Shown: positions 11,546 through 23,530 of the stretch, piece by piece | Layout: the number at the start of each line of letters is the position of its first letter | Numbering within the stretch: position 1 is the stretch's first letter | Assembly (NCBI RefSeq): GCF_047511655.1 | Contig: NC_133398.1 | Location: 107,772,332 to 107,836,331 of the forward strand | DNA: 64,000 nucleotides | Source: Castor canadensis | Lineage: Eukaryota; Chordata; Mammalia; Rodentia; Castoridae | Reading direction: 5' to 3' | Translations under genes and position numbers: made by a program | Notes under the pieces: model-generated | The model's database searches: none | Seen by the model: the letters and a program-made list of their open reading frames with translations, nothing else | What the model was told of the DNA's origin: nothing

Positions 11546-12077
11546 TTGCTTTTTTAAAGATGTTTTTATGGAGTTTGCAAGAAGCCCTAACAGGAACAGA
11601 AACAAAGTGAGAATTAAAAGCCGTTGGCATGGAATCACCCAACAAATGTGAGGCTGTCCCGTACCAGTTGCAGGTGGGAACAGTTTATGGGTGGACATGA
11701 TGGTTTCTCAGCACTTCAGAGAAACCAGAGGGGACCAGGGGATCCCTGAACTGAGAATAGTCCTCACCTGCTTCTCTCCCAGGCTTCAACCCTGAGAAGG
11801 TGACAGGATTTCACAGGAGACAGTAGAAAAGCGGACAGTGTGCTCACAGCTCCTGTTACCACAGCTGTGTTTGGCTGTTTGCTTTGCATAATGAACATGA
11901 TCAATTTTGGTTACAAACCTGATACATCACACTTGAGCTCTCCTTTACCTGGTGCCAAATTCCTTTCCATTGTGGGCCAAACACTGATGGAGGCATGCGC
12001 GTCCAGGAAGGTGTTGGAACCATGAACCCTTTCCCAACCATAGCAACCATAAAAATTCACCCACGAGAGATGGAAGC
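11546..12077. other. Unclassified single-copy-like DNA
   Basis: No gene, repeat or RNA is recognised in this stretch. Confidence 0.3.
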
Positions 12078-12166
12078 ATCTACACCCATACTGCCCTGAA
12101 CACCCCAGACCTCATCTGATCTCGGAAGCTAAGTAGGATCGGGCCTGCTTAGTACTTGGATGGAAG
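12078..12166 (+). pseudogene. 5S rRNA pseudogene, 3'-truncated
   Basis: The segment aligns from the first base of 5S rRNA (family start GTCTAC, here atctac) through 'gatctcggaagctaag' and 'gggcctgcttagtacttgga' to about base 89 of 121. After that it diverges into 'agaaaagc'. Several substitutions occur in the first half, but the internal promoter region (A-box and C-box) is largely preserved. The last 30 bases, needed to close the terminal helix, are missing, so it cannot make a normal 5S rRNA. Dispersed 5S pseudogenes of this type are common in mammals. Confidence 0.9.
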
Positions 12167-12169
12167 AAA

Positions 12170-12670
12170 AGCAATACTAACATTAATAGTATATAATATA
12201 TTAATATTTCCTACTAGCTTTCTAGTCAGAAAAGTGCCCAACACCACCGTCATCTGGGGACAAAAAAAGGCATTTACAAGAATTTTTCTGCCAGTGATGG
12301 GGAGAAATGATTCATCTGGGCCCAGCCAATAAGACTTTATCTTTGTGATCTTACTGTGGCCTCCCTAGGCCTTGTTCTGCTGCACCCATCATGGTCCAGG
12401 CTGTGGGCCTTTGTCAGGCTCTGGCCACCAGCGAAGCACCTCGTCTGAAGGTAAGGTGTCCCTATCCTCTCCTGCCCTTTACTGCCCAGATGCATATAGG
12501 CATCATAGACAGTGAGTGGTGGTTGCTTTATAAACTAGCTCTACTTCACAGGACATGCTACAGACGTGTTGTTCACTGCCTTCTTTTTAATCTCAAGGTA
12601 GAAGTGCATAACCACAGTTAAAATCATCCTACTAGTATAACAAATCCCATGATTTCCCCCAAAAAAGTGT
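12170..12670. other. Unclassified stretch
   Basis: Nothing firm is seen. An ATG at 12391 opens a short frame that reaches a donor-like gtaagg at about 12450, but there is no family resemblance. Confidence 0.25.
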
Positions 12671-12671
12671 T

Positions 12672-13030
12672 TGTATTAGTTTACTCAGGATACTGTTACA
12701 AAATACCGCAGGCTGGGTGACTTAGACCACGTAAATCTATTTTCTGATGATTACAAATCCAAAATCAAACATGCTGAGGGATATTTGATTTCTGCTGAGG
12801 CCTCTCTCCTGGGCCTTTCTGTGGCCACCTTCTTGCTGTCTTCCCATGGTTGCCCCTGAGTCTGTGTGCTGTCTGTGTCCAAGTCTCCTCATCTCATAAG
12901 GAAAACTAGTCATGTTGGATTAGGATCCCTCTCGTGACCTCATCTTACTTTCATTACCTCTTTAAAAGCCCTAGCTCCCAAAACAGTGCCATTCTGTTAG
13001 GACTTCAATAGATGGCTTTGATAGCATCCA
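12672..13030. repeat. Old LTR-like interspersed repeat (MaLR-like)
   Basis: The start 'tgtattagtttactcagg' and the later phrases 'gtgacctcatcttactttca' and 'ttacctctttaaaagcccta' match a very common old mammalian interspersed repeat that I associate with MaLR-type LTRs. The exact subfamily is uncertain. Confidence 0.55.
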
Positions 13031-14420
13031 ATTCAGTCCTTAACAACTGCCCACCTAAGTTGTGCACTGACCTGAATATGTAAAAATAAATTAAAAAGAA
13101 GACCTTAGGAGTGCAGGTGGCAGCTGGTTGCCATTTCGCCTGGAGGTGTGAAGCCCCTGAAGGCTGAGGGCAAAGGCTGCACCTCACAGATTTGACTCAT
13201 CTCATAAAATCATAGACTGTTAGATCCCCACTTCCAACATGGAGAATCTTGAAAAGAACTTTAACCTCTGAATCCCCACTGTAACAAACCTTTACTACAT
13301 GCTTCTCCTGATGACAAATGTTTCTGCAGAAACTAACTCAAAAGTACAATCATATAAAAGCAGACTTTCTACTAATTTAATAACTGCATAAGCAAAAAAG
13401 TAAATACTCTCATATATTCACTCAGTCTATGAGGCAAATCTTCATTTTATGATCTTCAGGTGAAACGCCACACCAATTTAGTGATATTTTAAGTTACACA
13501 GTGTAGAGCAGAGTCTCTTGCAGGGATAGATTCTGCAGTCAGTAAACTTTAGGAAACTGAGATAAGTAAAGGAAGAACTTTCACTTTTATTCATTTATTT
13601 AGTGTAGAAAGGCTTCATTCACCATATGGGCATGTAACATAAATATTTCCCAAACCTATTTGAGTTCTAAGACTTTGGTTTTTGTTTTTGTTTTGCTTTG
13701 CTTTTTTTTGTGGAGCAATTCCAAAAACTTTGAAAGACCCCTTTTAGAAGAGATTCAGAAGTTTATTAAACAAAATGACAAATACTAAAATATATGTACA
13801 GCAAATACGAAATACATTGTTTTGGGTCAACATTATTAAGGGAGACCCAATGATTGCTGGCATAAAATGTTGTTTCTGTCCTCAATAATAGTATATATGT
13901 GATCTTTAGTACTGGAAATTTGAAAGTCACTCATATGCCCTAGTATGAGTCACACGCTGTATTTTTAAGGTAGGGGGAAAGAACTTGGTATCTTCTCAGG
14001 AACACATTGCAATGTTAAAAAATACATAAACTCCTTTGGATAAATTCTCACTTTCTGTGCATAAGCCAGTCATCTTGGAAAGAAGCCAAATCCTTGTGCT
14101 ATCAGTGATCTGTCCTCCTGGCCATTGCTGTCCCATCACCGCAATGCCATAGGGTTGGGTGCTCAGGAAACAGAACAGGAAAATGTGGCTTCTGTGCTTA
14201 TATTTTATAGTCCCAAAGGTTCAAAGAACACACTGCTCTTTACTGCCTACTTGGTTTATTTTGTTTGCTTTTAAGAATCCACTGTTAATGACTGCAGTCA
14301 CCACAGGATACAATGCTCTCCAGAACCTGTTTACCCCATCTCACCAAAACTTTGTATCCTTTAACCACTGTCCTCCCTTCTCCATTCTCCACCCACCCCC
14401 AGTAACACCACCCTACTCTC
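13031..14420. other. AT-rich intergenic DNA
   Basis: No gene is visible. The stretch is AT-rich with some A/T homopolymers (for example near 13680-13710) and is probably decayed repeats. Confidence 0.3.
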
Positions 14421-14429
14421 CACTTCTGA

Positions 14430-15130
14430 GTCCAACTTTTGTCATATTCCGAATATAAGTGAGATCTACTTCATTTTAGGTCCTCCAGGTTCATCTCTGC
14501 TGTTGAAAAATGACAGGATTTCCCACTATTGTTAATTGTATCCAATGTAAATAAGGTTGTCACAAACATGGGAGTGCAGCTGACTCTTTACTAATTTTTC
14601 TTTGCATATATATCCAGCAATGGGATTCCTGGATCCTATGAAGTTCTACTCTTAACTTTTTGAGGAACCTCCATACTGTTTGCATACTGATTGTACTAAT
14701 TTTATTTTCACTAACAGTATGCATTAGTCCTTCTTTCCTTACCAACAGTCATTACTTTGTGTCTTTTAATAATAGTAATTGTGACATCTTGTGGTTTTAG
14801 TGTGCAGGTTTCCAATGACTATTGATGTTGAGCACTTTATCACATTCCTCTTTTGAGGGATGTCTTTTAAGATACTTCACCCATTTTTAAATTGGGCATG
14901 TCCTTTCTTTTGAGTAATTTAAGTTCTTTATAGATTTTGGTATTAGCCCTTTAGCAGATGTATGGATGGCAAATATTTTTCCCTACATCATCAATTGTCT
15001 CTTCACTCTCTTAGTCTTCTTTTGTATAAGACAGTAATGCTGATACATTTCCAAGGTATACAAATAATAGAAAAGAAATTTGTAGTAAATATGATGCTTG
15101 AATTTATTAAGACATTTAAACTTTTCTCAG
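14430..15130 (-). mobile_element. L1 3' fragment, antisense
   Basis: The order of phrases is that of an antisense L1 3' end: 'ggtcctccaggttcatctct', then 'ccagcaatgggattcctgga', then 'tagcccttt'. These are the reverse complement of the end of ORF2. There are many stops and it is old. Confidence 0.7.
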
Positions 15131-15267
15131 GAAATAATTTCTGTGCACTCTTGCTATAAGGGTGTAAGTTATTTTGCAGGGAAATGGTGGAGTGATAGTC
15201 CTAACGTCGAGAAGATGGGTAAGAACACAGTACACAAGGTTCCAGGTATTTCACTCACAGAAAATAC

Positions 15268-15365
15268 TGTCCAAGGGGACTCAGTGATAGAGCACTTGCC
15301 TAACATGAGTGAGACCCTGTGTTGGATCCCCAGCATGGCCATAAACAAATAAATAGATAATAAAA
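15268..15365 (+). mobile_element. ID-type SINE
   Basis: 'ctcagtgatagagcacttgc' and 'gttggatccccagcatgg' are followed by an A-rich tail made of aaat/agat units. Confidence 0.75.
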
Positions 15366-15369
15366 GAAG

Positions 15370-16200
15370 AAACAAAATGCAAGCCAGTTTCTTTGCAGTG
15401 TATGCCTGTTCCGTGTCTCTGTCTCTCCTTCTCTCTCTCTCTGTCCCTCTCCATGCCACTCCCCTACTCTCATACACCAAACAGATACCAAGGAACTGCC
15501 ATGTGGAGGCCCTGAGGCCCTGTGTTAGGACTGGCTATACAGTGGAGACTTAGAAGAGAATCCTTTTTTCATGAAGTCTGTTCCCAGATGGAGAAAGCAA
15601 ACCCTAATCAAACAACCATTTGATTGCAACTACAGCTAACAACCATAAGTGCTGGGTGAAGTCACCATTGCCAACTCTCTCAGCCTTCAGTAAAGAATGC
15701 TACAGGGAAAGGCCTTGAGTGAGTGATATTCTATTGGGAAGATCATGGAAAGCATGATCCCCACATCTGAAGTAAAGCAGTGTGTAATGCTGAAGATGAA
15801 AGTAGGAGAGAGACCACCCAGAACTGTGACCAACCCATCCACTGCACCTTGACTACCACTGAAAGTTTCTGAATCCGCTCCCTTTCCCCCTCTGCCAAGT
15901 GATTCTGTCAATTGAAGCCTGATTGTGCCAACCCTACTCAAAATCAGTCAGTGGTGTTTCCCTCTAATTATAAATATCCAATCATCCATATTTAAAATAT
16001 ATCCCAAGTTCTCACCTGCAAAGTCCTGCATTAGCTGACCCCACTCTATGTTGCTTTTGGCTTTGCTCCTGCCTGCTGTCCCCTTGCTTGCTGCAGCAGC
16101 TGAGGACACAACTTAAGGAAGGGTTTATTTTGCTCACACTTTCACAAGTTTCAGTTCATCATGAAGGAAAGGACATAGTGGAGCAGAGAAGCTGATATCC
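15370..16200. other. Intergenic, with a CT-rich run
   Basis: A CT-rich patch lies at about 15413-15455. The rest includes sequence resembling an old L2-type fragment near 16010-16085. No gene is seen. Confidence 0.3.
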
Positions 16201-16201
16201 T

Positions 16202-16260
16202 GGTGGCCAGGAAGTGGGGGAGGGGGAGGAAGAGAGAGAAAGGGAGGAAGAGAGAGAGAG

Positions 16261-16324
<64 letters not shown>

Positions 16325-16352
16325 AGAGAAGAGAAGAGAAGAAAGAGAGAGA
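16202..16352. repeat. (GA)n microsatellite and purine tract
   Basis: A nearly pure GA dinucleotide run covers about 16260-16320, flanked by ggga/gaag-rich purine sequence. Serine/leucine and arginine/glutamate frames across it are simple-sequence artefacts. Confidence 0.95.
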
Positions 16353-16864
16353 TGCCTGCAATGGCTCACTTTCTATATTTCCTCTTTTACTCCACCAGGA
16401 TCCCCAGACTATGGTACAGTGCCACCCACATTCAGAGGGGATCTTCCCCTCTTAGTTAATCCTCTCTAGAAACACCCTCACAGAACATGGAGGAGTGCTT
16501 TACTGGTGGTCTAGCTGCATCATTCTCATTCTCACCCTACAGACAATCTGCTTTTACTCTATTGAAAGTGCACCTTCCTAAAAACTTTGCTATCATTTTT
16601 ACTAGAAAAAAATCTCCTAGATGCTTCTTAATGCAGTCAGATTGACAATCAAGATTAACCATCAAACCAGCCTAACGTGCTTTTGCTCCTGGCTTTTATT
16701 CAAACACTACAGATCCATAAAGAACTCTGATAGCTTAATAATAAAGGGACAGCTCAATTAAAATTAGGCAAAATATTTAACAAAGCACTGATGCAAAGAA
16801 CATACATGAAGTGTCAGTAGGCACATGAAAAGACATTGAGAATTATTAATCATGAAAAAGTAAA

Positions 16865-17375
16865 AATTAGCCAGACATGGTGGCTTATGCCTATGATACC
16901 AGCTACTTAGAAGGCAGAGATTAGGAGGATCACAGTTTTGCCCAGGAAAAATGTTTTAAAGATCCCATCTCAACCAATAATGGGTGTTGTGATATGGGTC
17001 TATAATCCCAGATACCCAGGAAGCATAAATGAAAGGACCACAGTCCAGGGCAGCCAGGATATAAACACAAGATCTACTTGAAAAGTAACTAAAGCAAAAG
17101 GCCTGGGGTCATGACTCAAGTGTTAGAGTGCCTGCCTAGGTACCCCAGTACTGAAAAATAATAATAAACAAAAATTAACTGGCATAGTTGCACATGCCTA
17201 TAATCCTAGCTTCTTGGGAAGCAGAGGTAGGAGGATCACCATCTGAGGCCAGCAAAAGCACGAGATACTATCTGAAAATTTAAAAAGTGGACTAGTGCAT
17301 GGCCCAAGTAATAGAATGCTTGCCTAGCAAAGAGTAGACCCTGAGTTCAAATTCTAGTACTGCCAAAAAAATTAA
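16865..17375 (+). mobile_element. Two tandem composite SINEs
   Basis: The B1-like start 'gccagacatggtggcttatg' and a second start near 17180 ('ctggcatagttgcacatgcc') are each followed by an ID-like half ending in 'ccccagtactg' or 'attctagtactgcc' and an A-tail. The order B1-like half then ID-like half fixes the plus orientation. Confidence 0.8.
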
Positions 17376-17482
17376 ATTTAAATTAAAACTAGAATGAGAT
17401 TAATTCCTCACCTACTAGAAGAATATTTAATTAAAATTAAAAAGACTGATAACACCAAATGTTGGTAAAGATGTGGAACAAC

Positions 17483-17805
17483 TGGCCAGGTGCAGTGGCT
17501 CACGCCTGTAATCCTAGCTAATTGAGAGGCAGAGATTGGGAGAATTGCAGTTCAAGGCCAGCCTGGGCAAAAAGTTCCAGAGACCCCCATCTCAACCAGT
17601 TGCAGTGGCACACACCCAACAGCCCAGCTCTGTGGGGAAACAGAAATAGAAGGATCATTGCCTGGGCAGGCCTGGGCATTGAACAGAAAGAACCTACTTC
17701 AAAAATAACCAACACCAAAGGGCTGGAGGCATAGCTAAAATGGTAGAGTACCTGCCTAATAAGCTCAAGGCCCTGAGTTCAAACCCTGGAGTGTGGAACA
17801 ATGAA
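17483..17805 (+). mobile_element. Composite B1/ID SINE
   Basis: It runs from 'ggccaggtgcagtggctcac' through a second internal B1-like unit to 'ccctgagttcaaaccctgga'. This is a long copy with an internal duplication of the B1-like part. Confidence 0.85.
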
Positions 17806-18360
17806 AACTCTCATATATTGTTGATAGAAATGAAAAATGATTTACCATGTTGGAAAGCAGTTTGGCATTGATTTACCATATAATCCAAAAAATTTCTTTC
17901 CAAGTCATTTATACAAGAAATTGTAAATGGACACCCAAGTGTCCATCAATGAGTAATGAATAAATACATTTTGTTTCACCCATAGTTCTACCTAATTATA
18001 AAAGGGATACAACTAAGTAACAAAAAAAGATGAAATCCTTAATGACATAAATGAATTTAAAAAAATCACGTTGAGTCAAAGTAAACAAGCATGGAGTACA
18101 CACTGTCTATTTGCATAAAATTCACAACTCAGGAAATCAAGTCATTAAAAGAAAATCAGTGGTTGCAGGGAGATGGAGGATGTAAAAAAAAGGTCTGAGG
18201 GAAATTTTGGGGTTTGGTAATATTCTGTGTCTTGATGTGGTAGTGATACACAATTATATGCACACACTTATCAAAAGTTATCTGACTATACTATACACAT
18301 AACAAGAATGCCTTTAACCATGTGTAAATTATGTTTCAATAAAGTTGATATTTAAAGACA
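17800..18360 (+). mobile_element. L1 ORF2 3' end and 3' UTR fragment
   Basis: 'gaaaactctcatatattgtt', 'ggaaagcagtttggc', 'gtccatcaatgagtaatgaa' and the later 'agtggttgcaggga' follow the order of the L1 ORF2 end and its 3' UTR on the plus strand. Frames are broken throughout. Confidence 0.75.
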
Positions 18361-18414
18361 TATATATACAATATGTTATATAAATATATGTCTACATATG
18401 CTACAGATACATCT

Positions 18415-18700
18415 TATTTATTTTTTATTGTGTTGGGGTGGGGGTACATTGTGGAATTTATAAAAATTCTTACAATTATATCATAGTTGAATTCATTCCC
18501 TCCACCATTCTCCTTAAATCCCCCTCCCCACATTCCTGAAATGGTTTCAACAGGTCTCATTTTTCCATTTTCATACATGTGTATACAACATTTACACCAT
18601 ATTTGCTCTCCCATGCCCTTTTCCCACCTCCGCCTCCTTACGTGCACATCATAATAACAGAATGTAATCCATTTTGGTGGCTAAACAGCCTCTTAGCAAA
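18415..18700 (-). mobile_element. Probable L1 3' UTR fragment, antisense
   Basis: A T-rich start, then CT-rich sequence with 'atttttccattttcatacat' and 'catgcccttttcccacctcc'. It resembles the pyrimidine-rich L1 3' UTR found elsewhere in the window, but the match is weak. Confidence 0.35.
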
Positions 18701-19149
18701 CATCTAGAACACTAAGGAACCATATCATTTTTATTTGTTCTGCCTTTTACGTTTAAAAAGCACCATTTTTAATTCAGCCCATCAACATTAAGTTTACAAT
18801 TATTTGAAAACACAGAAGATTTTTTTCTTTACAATATAAATAAAATCTTCTTCTATCTGCTCTTGTGGTCATTCTGTTCTTACCTAAGTTCTTTACACCA
18901 ATTAATGAATTGAGTTACACATTCCTTCGCTTTTTCACAAATGTTTGTCTTGTGTCTATCAGTTCTATATTAGGGATCCATCATGACATTGAATAAGAAA
19001 AATAGAGGTCCTGTTTTCACAGAGCTCACAACCTAATATGGAGATAGTCAGAATACAGGTTCACAAACATGAATAGATGTGATTTTAAAGTCTGATAGAT
19101 GTGAAGTCAACAGAAAATTGAAATGAAGAAATAGAAAGGGGCCTGGTTT

Positions 19150-19720
19150 TGATAAAGATGTCAGACATTCTCCTGTAATCTCCTTTGATGCCAAAAACTA
19201 TGTTCTTTTCTTCTACACCACTAATGGCCACAAGATAATACTGAAGACAGCTTTTGGTATGACAAGTAAGAAATTATTGTCAAGTTCAATACCATGGAGT
19301 ATCATGAGGTTTTCTTTTAGGAACCTCACAGTTTTAGGTCTTACATTGAAGTCTTTAATCCCCTTTGAGCTTGTTTTTGCATATAGTACAAGGAAAGGGT
19401 CCAAATTCCTCTTCTGCATGCGAATATCCAGTTTTCCCAAAGCCACTTGTTGAGTAGACAGGCCTTTCCCCATTGGGTGATCTTGCCACCTTTGCGGAAC
19501 ATCATTTAAGCATATATGCAAGTCTTTATTTCAGGGCTCTCTGTTCAGTTCCATTGGTCTATATGTCTGTTTTATCCAGCAGCATACTGTTATTTACACT
19601 GTATTTTTCTACATGTAGATAACTCTGTGAGATGGATGTTAACTTTTATTCATGCTTTATCTCTCATAAAAGTCTCCTGGACTTCAATGATGCAAGTCTT
19701 AGATGGTGCTTCAAAATATA
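19150..19720 (-). mobile_element. L1 ORF2 fragment, antisense
   Basis: 'cccctttgagcttgtttttg', 'aggaaagggtccaaattcct', 'tgagtagacaggcctttccc' and 'tccattggtctatatgtctg' are the classic antisense ORF2 series. No open frame of useful length remains. Confidence 0.8.
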
Positions 19721-20890
19721 TTGATTAACTAGTCCGGATTAGAAATATTATCACAAACATAATTGAGCTGTGGAATATAATAAAAATATTGCCCTTACAG
19801 GGAAGGTATAAGAAGTTCAGAAAACATCTTGAAAAAGGAGCGTAGATATTGCTCCAGCTTATGGAGCAGCAGTTCAGCATTCTCCCAATGCCCCGGAAAG
19901 TCCACAGGTAGTGTGACAAGGAAACTGTCACCCTCTCACTGTGCACTTGTTCTTATTCTGCTCAGATTAGTCAAACAGGCATGCTCTAACCTAAAGATAC
20001 ACAATAGCCCAGAGTATTCATTCTTTTTAATCTCTGTTTGCATTTCAAAATTATTTTTATCTTTACTCTTTTCTCACTTCTATTCTTTTGCAGTGTTGTG
20101 GGACACAAGCATTATTAGGGTTAGGTATAAGGTTTCTCCCATCTTCACCCAATAGCAAAATAAAAAATAGTGATCTTATTCATCAGTGTTGACAAGCCAA
20201 GGTATAAGCCTTTTCCAGATGATCATTGCTGTAGTTACAGCATACAGAGAGAAATATAGTGAATGTTTCCTTAGACATTTTGTTTTCAATCTTGAACATC
20301 TTTTAAAAATATTGATTGTAAGGATGGAGGCATGGCTCAAGTGGTAGATCTTACTTGCCTGGTTCAAATCCCAGTACTTCCAAAAAGAGAAAATTGACTA
20401 TAATTACATTTTACAGAGGGCAGAGGACTAGAACTCTGACTGGTCCCTGTGAGTAAATGAAGTTAGCATTGGCTTTTTAACTAGTTATGTTAAAATTTAT
20501 AAAAGAACAGCTTGCCTTTTGGCTAGGTGTAGAGTTTAATCTGCTGCATAGATTTATATTTGAGTTTATGTTCCATGGATGTAAACTTTGACTAGATACA
20601 CAAATCACTGGCATCATCAAGCATCCAGCCACTTGGAAATGTTCAGATTTCAGGGTAACCTTTGGGCTCTTCCAACCTGGAGCCTCCAAGCCCCAATCTG
20701 CCCAGTCTGTTTCCACATTACACATCTGCTTCCGAAGCTGCAAGAGCCATTTAGGTTCACGACTCTTCTAAAACACAGTTAACGCCTTTGTCCTTATCCT
20801 GCAGGCTTCAGCAGCGTGTGGATGTTCTCCCTCTCTTTTTGCTCCTTTGGACCTAAGCCCCTAGAGTACAAGGTCATAACATGATTCCAG
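19721..20890. other. Intergenic DNA with one small SINE
   Basis: No gene is recognised. A degraded ID-like SINE lies at about 20318-20390 ('gcatggctcaagtggtagat'). Confidence 0.35.
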
Positions 20891-20894
20891 GTGC

Positions 20895-21112
20895 ATTTTT
20901 TGGTGATACTAGGATTTGAATTCAGGTCCTTCTGCTTGCTAGACAGGTGCTCTACCACTTGATCCACTCCTCCAGCCCCATTTCATGTCAGGTATTTTTG
21001 AGATAGGGTCTTGCCAACTATTTGCCCAGGTTAGTTTTGGACTGCGGTCCTCCTGATCTCTGCTTCCTGAGTAGTTAGGATTACAGGCCTGAGCCACCAG
21101 TGTCTGGCCCAA
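20895..21112 (-). mobile_element. Composite SINE, antisense
   Basis: The order is ID-half ('ctctaccacttgatccactc') followed by B1-like half ('gtagttaggattacaggcct'), ending in 'gtgtctggcc'. This is a full-length antisense copy. Confidence 0.85.
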
Positions 21113-21194
21113 CTGTATTCTCAACATTAGATTTTCATCATTCAAAATATTCTGTTAAACTAGTGATTAATCATAAACCATTTAACAACTGAAT

Positions 21195-21290
21195 GTTGAG
21201 CCCGGGGTGTAGGTTAGTGGTAGAGCTCTTGAGCATGCACAAGGCCCTGGATGTGATCTCCAGCACCACACAAACCCCTGAATATCATGG
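21195..21290 (+). mobile_element. ID-type SINE
   Basis: 'gtgtaggttagtggtagagc' and 'ccctggatgtgatctccagc' are the tRNA-like box regions. Confidence 0.7.
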
Positions 21291-21542
21291 CTATTGATAT
21301 GAGTTGTGATGATATTCAAACTAGTAAACTTCCAGAATGGCATAAACAAAAATAATGGAAGGAAGGACAGTGGCAAAGAACTAGAGTGGTTGCTAATAAA
21401 AGAGATAGCTGTCCAGAGAGAAAAGAGGTACAGATGGCCCAAGAGAAGTGGACAGGGTGAACAGAGCAGCAGGAAGTATGCACAGTTGTGGTAGAAGCTC
21501 TTTATCAACCAGTACTGCAGTGTCATTTAAACTGATGCAGCC

Positions 21543-21768
21543 TTATATTCATCTTTTCTTCCTTTTTTTTTTTTTTTTTTTGGCAGCACTGGAGTTTGAA
21601 ATAGGGCCTCATGCTTGCTAGTAGGGCGCTTTACCACTTGCGCTACCCTGCCAGCCCTCATCTTTTCTTCTTAAGTGGAGGGAGATCTTAGTATCTGTCT
21701 TACTCTGACTTGTAGCTTTCATAGCACAATAAATATGATTTAGGTGCAAAATAAATAAATAAATAAAT
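21543..21768 (+). mobile_element. Short retroposed 3' end with its own target duplication, split by a SINE
   Basis: The segment is bounded by 14-bp direct repeats, aaactgatgcagcc at 21529-21542 and again at 21769-21782. It ends in AATAAA (about 21728-21733) plus an (AAAT)n tail just before the right repeat, as expected for an L1-mobilised transcript end. Inside it sits an antisense SINE (about 21562-21657), flanked by its own 13-bp repeats tcatcttttcttc at 21549-21561 and 21658-21670. The SINE therefore inserted after the outer element. The parent of the outer sequence is unknown. Confidence 0.8.
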
Positions 21769-21879
21769 AAACTGATGCAGCCACACTGTTGTGTGCCACC
21801 TAAATACCAGCTCTTTACATATCAGCATTCAGTCAGTCTAGCGCAACTATATATACTTACACATTTTATTTATGTCAGG

Positions 21880-22012
21880 TTTTTTTTTGGTATTGGACTT
21901 AAACTTGGGGCCTTCACCTTGAGACACTCCACCAGCTCTTTGTTTTTCTGTGTGATTTTTTTTTTTTGAGATAGGATCTCGTGAACTATTTGCAGGCTGA
22001 CTTTGAACCATG
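21880..22012 (-). mobile_element. Composite SINE, antisense
   Basis: 'ttggtattggacttaaactt', 'gagacactccaccagctctt' and 'gagataggatctcgtgaact' give both halves of the element. It is diverged and truncated. Confidence 0.75.
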
Positions 22013-22049
22013 AACACTAAATGTAAATGTTCTTAACATCCCAATTAAA

Positions 22050-23530
22050 AAAAACAGAAGTTTTCAGGTTGGATTAAAAAGCAACACTTAACTATATTTT
22101 ACCTACAGAAAAATCACATTAAGTGTAAAGACGCAATTAGGTTAAAAATAAATAGAATGAAAAATATATTGTCCTAACACAAATACAAAGAAAACTGGAG
22201 TATCATCAGTTTTTATTGCTATCACACAAAGCAGAATTAGAGCAAAGAGTGTTGCCAGGGATATAGATGGATCACAATGATAACAGGATCATTCACTCAA
22301 GCACACTGCTGACTTTTATGACCCTAACAACAGAGCTTCAAAACATTTCAAGGGAAAACTGATGCAATTGCAATAAGAAACAAAGATCCACAGTAATAGA
22401 GGTTTAGTTGTAAATTTCTCAAGATGTAACTTGGAGGTAGACATTTAATACGAACATAGAGACTTCGTTAATTTGGTCTAATTGACATTTATACAACACA
22501 CCCCCAATAGCAGAATACATATTATTTTCCATGTATAGGAAACATTTCATTTTTCTAGGACATAAAAACAATCTCAATAAATAAATGATTCAATTCTTAC
22601 AGTGGATTTTTTAGCAATAATTGGATTAAATTAGAAATCAGTAACAGAAAGATAGCTGTCATTTTCTCACATATTTGGAGTCTACATAAAATAATTTTAA
22701 ATAATCCATAGGTCAAACACAATTAAAAAGAGTAGAAGATATTTTGAACTGAGTGACAAAGCAAACAACTGTAAAATTAGTAAGTTCTCCCTCATGTGTT
22801 ACTAGAGAAAATTTCATTAGCAGGAGATGTTTATATTAGAAAAGGAAAAAGTTCTCAAACCAATTACCTTAGCTTCCACCTTAAGAAACAAGAAAGAGCT
22901 GGACCTATAATCCCAGCATTCAGGAAGCTGAGACTGGAGGATCACTAATTTGAGGCTAGCCTGGGCTTCTTAGTGAAACCCTGTCTCAATAAAACAAAAC
23001 AAAACAACAAAAAAAGAAACTGGAAAAGAAAAAAACGAATAAGGAGACAAAGGAAATTCTGAGAGATCAATAATGTGGAAATCACAGAATATAAGCAAAA
23101 AAAAAAAAAAAAAGAAACCAAACTCTGTTCTTTGAAAGTTCCATAATATTAATAAAGTCTTCAAGCTGATCAAAAAAGGAGATAAAAGAAAAACTACCAT
23201 ATACGGAATAAAAGACGTATCATAATAACAGATCTGATAGAAGCTAAACAATAATGAATGATAATTATGAAAATGTTATGTGAGTAGATTTGACAGTTTA
23301 GATGAAATGGACAAATTCCTCAACAAAGACAATCATCTAATTTTATCAACAAAAAACAGTCACAATCGCACTGTATCTAATAAAGAAATTGAAGTTTTAC
23401 CTGAAACCTTCCCCCCCAAAAAAATCTAGGTACATGGCTTCAGTAGAGATTCTGTCAAATATTCAAGAGAAAAAGTAAGACCAATCCTACTAATTCTCAC
23501 CAAGTCTTCCAAATAAAAAGAGAAGGGAGC
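22050..23530 (+). mobile_element. Ancient L1 ORF2 fragment
   Basis: The AT-rich plus-strand sequence follows old L1 ORF2 order, for example 'caaagcagaattagagcaaa', 'cctcaacaaagacaatcatc' and 'ttctcaccaagtcttcc'. It is broken by many stops. A SINE copy (22895-23020, 'ataatcccagcattcaggaa') is inserted in it. Confidence 0.6.
22895..23025 (+). mobile_element. B1-like SINE inserted in the old L1
   Basis: 'gagctggacctataatccca' to 'ccctgtctcaataaaacaaa', with an A-rich tail. There is no ID half. Confidence 0.7.

Noticed and set aside
12391-12450. Possible coding exon starting with ATG and ending at gtaagg
   Set aside because: Twenty codons without similarity, and no neighbouring exons found.
16134-16459. 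Frames encoding long Ser/Leu or Arg/Glu repeats
   Set aside because: Direct translations of the (GA)n microsatellite.
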